Source of the DNA: Eubacterium sp. CAG:252
GTDB lineage: Bacteria > Bacillota > Clostridia > Lachnospirales > Lachnospiraceae
NCBI GenBank assembly: GCA_000436535.1
Contig: FR886283.1
Span: forward strand, 3,739-24,189
DNA length: 20,451 nucleotides
Reading direction: 5' to 3'
Position 1 is the first letter of the stretch. Every line of letters begins with the position of its first letter. Both the position numbers and the translations under genes were made by a program. Positions 14,221-20,451 of the stretch are shown piece after piece. The notes under the pieces are model-generated. The model saw nothing but the letters and a program-made list of their open reading frames with translations, had not been told where the DNA came from and made no database searches.

Positions 14221-15267
14221 ATGTCAGACAAGGTGGATATTAAATCACTTAATTATGATGAATTAACAGAATATATAACAAGTATAGGCGAAAAGAAGTT
14301 CAGGGCTTCACAGTTATACTCATGGATGCATGAAAAGCTGGCTGACAGTTACGATGAGATGACTAACATATCAGATAAGCTGAAGAATACGCTTAAAGAG
14401 AATACCCTGTATACATGCCTTGAGCCTGTGAGAGTGCAGGAGTCAAAGATAGATGGAACAAAGAAGTACCTTTTTAAGCTGTATGACGGTAATCTTATAG
14501 AAAGTGTGCTTATGAAGTATCATCATGGCAACTCAGTGTGTATATCTTCACAGGTAGGCTGTAAGATGGGGTGCCGCTTCTGCGCCTCAACACTCAATGG
14601 CTGTGTAAGAAATCTTACCCCTTCAGAAATGTTAGATCAGGTATACAGAATACAGAAGCTTACAGGGGAAAGAGTCAGCAATATAGTTATCATGGGTTCG
14701 GGCGAGCCTATGGATAACTATGATAATGTAGTGAAGTTTCTTGAACTTATAAATAGTGAAAAGGGACTTAATATAAGCCAGAGAAACATTACAGTATCCA
14801 CATGCGGACTTGTTCCTAAGATAAAGCAGTTAGCAGACCTTAAGCTTCAGATTACGCTTGCCATATCGCTTCATGCTCCTAATGATGAGCTGAGAAGGAC
14901 GATGATGCCTATAGCCAATACTTACAGTATAGAGCAGATAATGGATGCGTGCAGGTATTACCTTTCACAGACAGCAAGGAGAATATCATTTGAATATAGC
15001 CTTGTAAAGGGAGTCAATGATACACCGGAATGTGCAAGACAGCTCATAAAGCTTGTACACGGTCTGAACTGCCATATCAACCTCATTCCTGTTAATCCTA
15101 TCAAGGAAAGAGATTATGAGCAGTCAGAAAAGAATTCTATACACAGCTTTAAAGAAACACTGGAAAAGGCTGGAGTCAATGTTACTATAAGACGTGAAAT
15201 GGGACGTGACATAGATGGTGCGTGTGGTCAGTTACGACAGAACCATATAGATGGAAGCCTGCAGTAA
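14221..15267 (+). CDS. rlmN: Dual-specificity 23S rRNA/tRNA adenine-C2 methyltransferase
   Basis: A 348-residue radical SAM enzyme that methylates C2 of A2503 in 23S rRNA and, in characterised bacteria, A37 of some tRNAs. The 4Fe-4S ligands are Cys114, Cys118 and Cys121 in GCKMGCRFC. The methyl-carrying Cys335 is in GACGQL, and Cys107, just before the cluster, matches the second catalytic cysteine of E. coli RlmN. It is RlmN rather than Cfr by its rRNA-cluster context and normal family sequence, though that cannot be proved here. GAGGAAG precedes the ATG. Two hairpins lie upstream and a clear terminator lies 50 bases downstream, so it may be transcribed alone. Confidence 0.95.
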   Translation: MSDKVDIKSLNYDELTEYITSIGEKKFRASQLYSWMHEKLADSYDEMTNISDKLKNTLKENTLYTCLEPVRVQESKIDGTKKYLFKLYDGNLIESVLMKYHHGNSVCISSQVGCKMGCRFCASTLNGCVRNLTPSEMLDQVYRIQKLTGERVSNIVIMGSGEPMDNYDNVVKFLELINSEKGLNISQRNITVSTCGLVPKIKQLADLKLQITLAISLHAPNDELRRTMMPIANTYSIEQIMDACRYYLSQTARRISFEYSLVKGVNDTPECARQLIKLVHGLNCHINLIPVNPIKERDYEQSEKNSIHSFKETLEKAGVNVTIRREMGRDIDGACGQLRQNHIDGSLQ

Positions 15268-15317
15268 AACAAGAAAGTTCATTAAAGCAAAATATAGTAT
15301 TTTGGTGCGTATAAGAT

Positions 15318-15348
15318 AAAAAGCGGTTGAAATATATCGCTTTTTTTT
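15318..15348 (+). terminator. Intrinsic terminator after rlmN
   Basis: AAAAAGCG (15318-15325) pairs perfectly with CGCTTTTT (15338-15345) around a 12-base loop, and the T-run continues to 15348. The A-run on the left could also make it work from the opposite strand, but no minus-strand gene is seen. It separates rlmN from the prpC-prkC cluster. Confidence 0.85.
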
Positions 15349-15451
15349 ATGTTATATGATAATATGGTGTAAGTGTTCCAGATAAATTTTACTATGGATG
15401 CATTCCTGTAATGTTAAAAGTATACAGGCATATACTTATTGAAAAGAGAAT

Positions 15452-15459
15452 GGAGAGAG
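15452..15459 (+). promoter_or_regulatory. Ribosome binding site that fixes the prpC start
   Basis: GGAGAGAG lies just before ATG 15462. Two in-frame ATG codons upstream (15411 and 15450) precede this site and would add 17 or 4 residues unlike any PP2C N-terminus. The 15462 reading starts MNAFAKTDVG, which matches the usual start of PrpC proteins. Confidence 0.7.
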
Positions 15460-15461
15460 AG

Positions 15462-16181
15462 ATGAACGCATTTGCAAAGACGGATGTAGGAATTGAGAGA
15501 GCCGTCAATCAGGATTATGTATATGCAAAGCTTGATAGTATAGGATGTCTGCCAAATCTTTTTGTGGTTGCCGATGGCATGGGCGGTCATAAAGCAGGTG
15601 ATATGGCATCAAGATATACAGTAGATACGCTTGTTGAACTGTTAAAAGAGTCAGATGGAAAAGACCCGCTGGATGCAGTTAATAATAATATTAAGCTTGT
15701 TAATACACTGCTTTTAAGGAAAGCAGGGGAATCAGAGGAATATGAGGGAATGGGTACTACACTTGTAGTTGCCAGTGTATTTGGTGATACATTGCGTGTT
15801 GCAAATGTAGGCGACAGCAGACTGTATGTTATTGGAGATGATATAACACAGATAACAAGAGATCATTCGCTTGTTGAGGAGATGGTGCAGCTTGGTCAGA
15901 TAGACAGAAAAGAGGCGCGTACTCACGAGAAGAAGAATTATATAACAAGAGCTATTGGTGGTTGTGAAACAGTTGAGGCTGAAATGTTTTCGGTTGACCT
16001 TAAGGATAATGATATTATTCTTATGTGTTCAGACGGACTTACCAATATGCTTGAAGATTCGGAGATATTTCACATTATTAAGGAGAGCCCCGATATAAAA
16101 GAGGCGGCAGAGAGCCTTATTGCCAAAGCTAATTATAATGGTGGCAGGGATAATATATCAGTAGTATTGATTGAACCATAA
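15462..16181 (+). CDS. prpC: PP2C-family Ser/Thr protein phosphatase (PrpC/Stp)
   Basis: This 239-residue cytoplasmic metal-dependent phosphatase removes phosphate from the kinase encoded next to it and from that kinase's substrates. Metal-binding and catalytic motifs are all present: NQD (Asp18), VADGMGGH (Asp38, Gly39), GMGTTLV, NVGDSRLY, SDGL (Asp191) and GGRDN (Asp230). The length is typical for the family (about 240-255). It opens a cluster after the terminator at 15318-15348, with a 113-base leader. That leader contains a perfect 6-base stem, CCTGTA (15405-15410) with TACAGG (15423-15428), but I found no well-spaced promoter by eye. Confidence 0.95.
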   Translation: MNAFAKTDVGIERAVNQDYVYAKLDSIGCLPNLFVVADGMGGHKAGDMASRYTVDTLVELLKESDGKDPLDAVNNNIKLVNTLLLRKAGESEEYEGMGTTLVVASVFGDTLRVANVGDSRLYVIGDDITQITRDHSLVEEMVQLGQIDRKEARTHEKKNYITRAIGGCETVEAEMFSVDLKDNDIILMCSDGLTNMLEDSEIFHIIKESPDIKEAAESLIAKANYNGGRDNISVVLIEP

Positions 16182-16200
16182 GTTGGAAAGGTAAAGAATC

Positions 16201-18087
16201 ATGTTAAGAGAAGGAATGTTTTTAGCTGACAGATATGAGATAATTGAACAGATAGGCACTGGTGGAATGGCAGATGTTTATAAGGCAAAGTGTCATAAGC
16301 TTAACAGATATGTTGCTATTAAGGTTATGAAGTCAGAATTCAGCCAGGATAAGACATTTGTAAGTAAGTTCTGGGCTGAGGCACAGTCAGCCGCAGGTCT
16401 TGTTAATCCTAATGTTGTAAATGTGTATGATGTCGGCGTTGAGAATGGTATATATTATATAGTTATGGAGCTTGTAGAAGGAATAACTCTTAAGAAGTAT
16501 ATAGAAAAGAGGGGGAAGCTTCCATATAAAGAGGCTGTAAGTATAGCTATACAGGTTGCCAATGGTATGGATGCAGCTCACCAGCATAATATTGTGCACA
16601 GGGATATAAAACCACAGAATATAATCATATCAAAGGAAGGCAAGGTTAAGGTAACTGACTTTGGTATAGCGAAGGTGGCATCCTCAGCTACTATTAATAC
16701 ATCTGCATCTATGGGTTCTGTTCATTATATATCACCAGAACAGGCAAGAGGCGGTTATTCAGATGAGAGAAGTGATATATATTCTTTAGGTATTACAATT
16801 TTTGAAATGCTTACCGGTACAGTCCCTTTTGACGGAGATTCAGCAGTAGCTGTGGCAGTGCAGCATATACAGGACAGTATACCGGCACCATCACAGCTTG
16901 TTGAGGGAATACCTGTAAGTGTTGACAAGATAGTTCTTAAGTGTACACAGAAAAAGACAGACAGAAGATACCAGTCAGCTTCTGAACTTATAGCGGATCT
17001 TAAGAAGTCACTTGTTATGCCGGATGAGGACTTTGTTAACCTTGGTTCGGTGTATGATGGTGCTATGGCAAAGCCTTATGATACAGATTCTGAAACTAAA
17101 TACGAGCCAGATGATGATGATGATGAGCTTCTTACAGAAGGCGCAAAGCTTGATGCTGACAATGAGTCTGATGATGAACTGTTAGACAGTGATTCTGATG
17201 ATGATGATATAGATGATGAGAGAAATGATAAGCTTGAGCTTGTTATGAAATGTATAGGAATAGGTATAGCAGTCATAATTCTTATGATTACTATATTTGT
17301 AGTAATAAAGCTTGTTGGAAATGGTAAGAGTACAGCAAAGAATAATAGAGCATCTGTTGAGGAAACAACAGCAAGTTTATCTAATAATAAGAACTCATCT
17401 GATATGGTAGAGGTTCCTAATGTTGTCGGCATGACAAAGGAAGATGCTATTAAGGCACTTAACAAGCTCGGTCTTGGATACAAGGCAGTAACACAGAGTT
17501 CAGATACAGTTGCAGAGGATTGCGTTATAAGTCAGGGTAATGTTGGAGGTTCAAAGGTAGAAAAGAACTCGCAGATAGTTCTTACAATAAGTTCTGGTAA
17601 AGAGAATAAAGAAGTATCAGTGCCTAATGTAAAGGGCAGAAGTGAGCAGGAGGCCAGGGAGCTTATTGAGGCAGCTAATCTTGTGGTTTCTGTAGACTAT
17701 GAGTACAGTGATACAGTAGATGCAGGTAATGTAATAAAGTACAGCCCATCAGGAAGTGTATCAGAAGGTTCAACTGTAACTATATCAGTGAGCCGTGGAA
17801 AGAAGGTTACTAATGTAACAGTACCTAATGTACTTGGTATGTCAGAAAGCCTTGCAAGCCAGACACTTGATTCAGCTAACCTTAAGGTTACAGTAAAGTA
17901 TGAAACATCATCAAAAGCAGAGTATGGAACAGTTACATCACAGACACCTTATTCAGCAGGAGATTCAGTTCCTTCAGGAACAACTATTACTATATATGTG
18001 AGTCATTATCAGCAGTCAAGCACTACACAGCAGACGACTAAAGCAACTGAAATGACAACAACAGCAGCAAATAAAACAGGCAATTAA
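16201..18087 (+). CDS. prkC: Membrane Ser/Thr protein kinase with PASTA domains
   Basis: 628 residues, single-pass. The cytoplasmic Hanks-type kinase domain (about 12-275) has the Gly loop IGTGGMADVY, Lys41 in VAIK, HRD (Asp135) and DFG (Asp153). A Ser/Thr-rich activation loop follows. Next come an Asp/Glu-rich juxtamembrane linker (about 298-345), one membrane helix (about 348-372) and three extracellular PASTA repeats (about 403-468, 474-540, 545-610), each starting near VPNV. The tail is rich in Thr, Ser and Gln. PASTA domains bind uncrosslinked peptidoglycan fragments; PrkC relatives control cell-wall growth and spore germination. It follows prpC by 19 bases, the usual phosphatase-kinase pair, and is followed by rsgA, a common neighbour. 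The number of PASTA repeats varies between species and three is ordinary. Confidence 0.96.
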   Translation: MLREGMFLADRYEIIEQIGTGGMADVYKAKCHKLNRYVAIKVMKSEFSQDKTFVSKFWAEAQSAAGLVNPNVVNVYDVGVENGIYYIVMELVEGITLKKYIEKRGKLPYKEAVSIAIQVANGMDAAHQHNIVHRDIKPQNIIISKEGKVKVTDFGIAKVASSATINTSASMGSVHYISPEQARGGYSDERSDIYSLGITIFEMLTGTVPFDGDSAVAVAVQHIQDSIPAPSQLVEGIPVSVDKIVLKCTQKKTDRRYQSASELIADLKKSLVMPDEDFVNLGSVYDGAMAKPYDTDSETKYEPDDDDDELLTEGAKLDADNESDDELLDSDSDDDDIDDERNDKLELVMKCIGIGIAVIILMITIFVVIKLVGNGKSTAKNNRASVEETTASLSNNKNSSDMVEVPNVVGMTKEDAIKALNKLGLGYKAVTQSSDTVAEDCVISQGNVGGSKVEKNSQIVLTISSGKENKEVSVPNVKGRSEQEARELIEAANLVVSVDYEYSDTVDAGNVIKYSPSGSVSEGSTVTISVSRGKKVTNVTVPNVLGMSESLASQTLDSANLKVTVKYETSSKAEYGTVTSQTPYSAGDSVPSGTTITIYVSHYQQSSTTQQTTKATEMTTTAANKTGN

Positions 18088-18116
18088 TATAATTAAACAG
18101 ATGGATACGGCAGAAT

Positions 18117-19010
18117 ATGCAGGGAAAAATAATTAAAGGAATAGCGGGGTTCTACTATGTACATGTAGAATCCCGTGGTATATATGAATGTAAGGCAAAA
18201 GGTGTTTTCAGAAATAAAAAGATAAAACCTCTGGTTGGAGATAATGTTTTGATAGACATTATTGATGAGGATAATAAAAAAGGCAATATAAGCGATATAC
18301 TTGAAAGAAAGAATGAGCTTATAAGACCGGCATCGGCGAATATAGACCAGGCTATGGTTATATTTGCAGTGAAATCGCCAGAGCCTAACTACAATCTGTT
18401 AGATAGGTTTATACTTATGATGGATTATCAGGATGTCCCAACAGTTGTTGTATTTAACAAGACAGACCTTGTCAGTGAAGGTGATATAGAAGAACTTAAA
18501 AAGATATATGAAAAATGTGGCTGCAAGGTTATATTTATAAGTACCTACGACAATAAGGGCATAACTGAGGTTATGGACACACTTAAAGATAAGACAACAA
18601 TACTTGCAGGTCCATCAGGTGTTGGAAAGTCTTCGCTTACGAACCTTATACTTCCAGACAGGCAGGAGATAGAAGGTGAGATAAGCAAGACTGGGGATGT
18701 CAGCAGAATAGGAAGAGGACGTCATACAACAAGACATTCAGAGATATTCAATGTCACAGGAAGCACGTATATATGCGATACGCCGGGCTTCACCTCGCTT
18801 AATCTTCCTGAGCTTGAAAAGGAGCAGGTAAGATTTTACTTCAATGAATTTGAAGAATATGAGGGTACATGCAGGTTTAACGGCTGTGTGCATATTAATG
18901 AGCCTGACTGTTCGGTTAAGGATGCCGTAAAGGACGGCATTATAAGCCAAAGGCGCTATACAAGCTATATTGAGATATATGAAGAGATAAAAAATCAGAA
19001 AAAGTACTGA
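18117..19010 (+). CDS. rsgA: Ribosome small subunit-dependent GTPase
   Basis: A 297-residue GTPase that helps the 30S subunit mature. The G motifs are circularly permuted as in all RsgA proteins: G4 NKTD (114-117) comes before G1 GPSGVGKSS (165-173) and G3 DTPG (221-224). An N-terminal OB-fold (about 1-70) precedes them, and a C-terminal zinc site, Cys252, Cys257, His259 and Cys265, closes the protein. The ribosome binding site is weak: only GGATACGG is found at a suitable place. A tiny out-of-frame ATG frame (18101-18136) overlaps the start, so translation may be modest or coupled. RsgA is a known phosphorylation target of PrkC in some Firmicutes, which makes the neighbourhood functional as well as positional. 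Confidence 0.95.
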   Translation: MQGKIIKGIAGFYYVHVESRGIYECKAKGVFRNKKIKPLVGDNVLIDIIDEDNKKGNISDILERKNELIRPASANIDQAMVIFAVKSPEPNYNLLDRFILMMDYQDVPTVVVFNKTDLVSEGDIEELKKIYEKCGCKVIFISTYDNKGITEVMDTLKDKTTILAGPSGVGKSSLTNLILPDRQEIEGEISKTGDVSRIGRGRHTTRHSEIFNVTGSTYICDTPGFTSLNLPELEKEQVRFYFNEFEEYEGTCRFNGCVHINEPDCSVKDAVKDGIISQRRYTSYIEIYEEIKNQKKY

Positions 19011-19072
19011 TATTTAAAGTTTTTGTAGATATGCACAGATATAAATAAGCAGATTAGTGAGGAAATTGTATT

Positions 19073-19732
19073 ATGATGATATTATCGCCATCGTTACTGG
19101 CAGCAGATTTTAAAAATCTTGAGAAGGATATAAAGGCAGTTGATGAGGCTGGAGCAGAATACATCCATCTTGATGTTATGGATGGAAGCTTTGTGCCAAG
19201 CTTTTCTTTTGGCAATCCGGTTATAAAGTCTATAAGGGAATGTACTGATAAAGTGTTTGATGTGCATCTTATGATAGATGAGCCGGTAAGATATATAGAG
19301 GAATTCGTAAGGTGTGGCGCTGATATAATAACAGTTCACGTTGAGGCGTGTCAGGACGTTGCAGCAACTCTTAAGAAAATCAGGGAGTGCGGCGTTAAGC
19401 CGGCTATTACCCTTAATCCTGAAACACCGGTGAAAGCTATAGAGCCTTATCTTTCAATGGTTGATATGGTTTTGGTTATGAGTGTTCATCCGGGCTTTGG
19501 AGGACAGAAGTTTATACCGGAGTCAATAGATAAGGTAAAGGAAGTAAAGAAGCTTCTTACTGACAAAGGTCTTGAAAATGTTGATATAGAGATTGATGGT
19601 GGTATCAATATTGGCAATCTTGCATCAGTCCTTGAAGCTGGAGTTAATGTTGTTGTCGCAGGTTCGGCAGTGTTTAAGGATGATGCGGCAGAAAATGTCA
19701 GGAAGTTTAAGGAAATTATGTCATTATATTAA
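19073..19732 (+). CDS. rpe: Ribulose-phosphate 3-epimerase
   Basis: A 219-residue TIM-barrel enzyme that interconverts D-ribulose 5-phosphate and D-xylulose 5-phosphate in the pentose phosphate pathway. LSPSLLAADF opens the barrel; His32 and Asp34 in HLDVMDG, His65 in VHLM and the Asp in IEIDGGIN are the metal and catalytic residues, and SVHPGFGGQ is the phosphate-side signature. GAGG at 19059-19062 favours ATG 19073 over 19076. It lies 62 bases after rsgA and 11 bases before araD. In many Firmicutes thiN follows rpe in this cluster; here it does not. Confidence 0.96.
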   Translation: MMILSPSLLAADFKNLEKDIKAVDEAGAEYIHLDVMDGSFVPSFSFGNPVIKSIRECTDKVFDVHLMIDEPVRYIEEFVRCGADIITVHVEACQDVAATLKKIRECGVKPAITLNPETPVKAIEPYLSMVDMVLVMSVHPGFGGQKFIPESIDKVKEVKKLLTDKGLENVDIEIDGGINIGNLASVLEAGVNVVVAGSAVFKDDAAENVRKFKEIMSLY

Positions 19733-19743
19733 GGAATTAAGCT

Positions 19744-20439
19744 ATGTTAGAAGAGTTAAAACAAAGAGTATATGAAGCTAATATGCAGCTTCCAAAGTAT
19801 GGACTTGTAACATTTACATGGGGAAATGTGAGCGAAATAGACAGAGAAACAGGATATTTTGCAATAAAGCCAAGCGGAGTTGAGTACGACCTGTTAAAGC
19901 CTGAGGATATGGTTATTATGGACCTTGATGGTAATAAGATAGAAGGGAAGTATAATCCTTCTTCTGATACGGCAACACATATTGAGTTGTATAAAGCATT
20001 TGACAGGATAGGCGGAATTGTGCATACACACTCATCATACGCTACAAGCTGGGCGCAGTCAGGAAGAAGTATTCCATGTTATGGAACAACTCATGCAGAT
20101 TACATATATGGAGAAGTTCCCTGCCTTAGATGTCTTACTAAAGAAGAGATAGATGAGGCATATGAGAAAAATACAGGAAAGCTTATAGTGTCTGAATTCA
20201 GACGTATGGGAAAAGACGTAGAGGCAGTACCAGCGGTGTTGTGCAAAAATCACGGACCATTTACATGGGGAAAGGATGCTAAAGAAGCAGTACACAATGC
20301 CGTAGTGCTGGAGGAGTGCGCAAAGATGGCATACAGGACAGAAATTATCAACCCACAGGTACAGCCAGCACCGCAGGAGCTTCAGGATAAGCATTATTAT
20401 AGAAAGCATGGGGATAATGCTTATTATGGGCAGAGGTAG
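19744..20439 (+). CDS. araD: L-ribulose-5-phosphate 4-epimerase
   Basis: This 231-residue class II aldolase-fold enzyme converts L-ribulose 5-phosphate to D-xylulose 5-phosphate, the last step that brings L-arabinose into the pentose phosphate pathway. Zinc ligands His94, His96 (HTHSSYATSW) and His170 (CKNHGPF), and Asp75 in SSDTATH, align with E. coli AraD His95, His97, His171 and Asp76; the length is identical to that of E. coli AraD. AAGGAA lies 8 bases before the ATG. It follows rpe by 11 bases, probably in the same transcript. Other members of the family act on L-xylulose or L-fuculose phosphates, but this close a match favours AraD. Only 12 bases remain after its stop. Confidence 0.92.
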   Translation: MLEELKQRVYEANMQLPKYGLVTFTWGNVSEIDRETGYFAIKPSGVEYDLLKPEDMVIMDLDGNKIEGKYNPSSDTATHIELYKAFDRIGGIVHTHSSYATSWAQSGRSIPCYGTTHADYIYGEVPCLRCLTKEEIDEAYEKNTGKLIVSEFRRMGKDVEAVPAVLCKNHGPFTWGKDAKEAVHNAVVLEECAKMAYRTEIINPQVQPAPQELQDKHYYRKHGDNAYYGQR

Positions 20440-20451
20440 AAGGTGTATTTG

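Noticed and set aside
15411..15461. N-terminal extension of PrpC from ATG 15411 (or ATG 15450)
   Set aside because: The added residues are unlike PP2C N-termini, and the ribosome binding site lies downstream of both codons, directly before ATG 15462.
18101..18136. Tiny ORF overlapping the rsgA start
   Set aside because: Eleven codons, no ribosome binding site better than that of rsgA and no conserved feature; noted only as a possible influence on rsgA translation.

Overview
This window is 20.45 kb of low-GC DNA in which every convincing gene lies on the + strand. It reads as a chromosomal housekeeping region from an anaerobic clostridial Firmicute, most likely a Lachnospiraceae (Lachnospira/Roseburia/Butyrivibrio-like). 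That assignment is an inference from the AT-rich codon use with many AGA/ATA codons, the formate-tetrahydrofolate ligase, the meso-diaminopimelate-type MurE motif, the PASTA kinase cluster and the gene order. I see no transposase, integrase, phage gene, tRNA, rRNA or CRISPR array.

Layout: (1) 1-330, non-coding, with a diverged copy of an intergenic repeat, a good promoter and a leader; (2) 331-1968, an ABC-F ATPase with a degenerate second nucleotide site; (3) 1969-2481, a 513-base gap with two direct repeats flanking a long hairpin, two promoter candidates and a 145-nt element that folds as a four-helix structured RNA of no family I can assign; (4) 2482-5628, an FtsK/SpoIIIE DNA translocase with a very acidic linker; (5) 5683-11107, fhs, murE and priA, the last two overlapping; (6) 11227-14055, def, fmt and rsmB, preceded by another copy of the repeat; (7) 14056-14220, two nested hairpins side by side; (8) 14221-15267, rlmN, closed by a clear intrinsic terminator; (9) 15462-20439, prpC, prkC, rsgA, rpe and araD, closely spaced and probably cotranscribed.

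The genes fall into a few jobs. Fhs makes 10-formyl-THF, which can feed the formyl donor that Fmt uses to charge initiator tRNA; Def then removes the formyl group from new proteins. RsmB, RlmN, RsgA and the ABC-F protein act on rRNA, small-subunit maturation or the translating ribosome. MurE builds peptidoglycan precursor, and PrkC, with its phosphatase PrpC, is the class of kinase that senses muropeptides through PASTA domains. FtsK/SpoIIIE and PriA handle chromosome segregation and replication restart. Rpe and AraD both yield D-xylulose 5-phosphate.

The genes themselves are mostly ordinary. The parts most worth a second look are non-coding: the structured-RNA candidate at 2141-2285, the intergenic repeat family whose stems change in a pairing-preserving way between copies, and the tandem hairpins before rlmN. 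Among proteins, the ABC-F protein has lost the second-site Walker A lysine.
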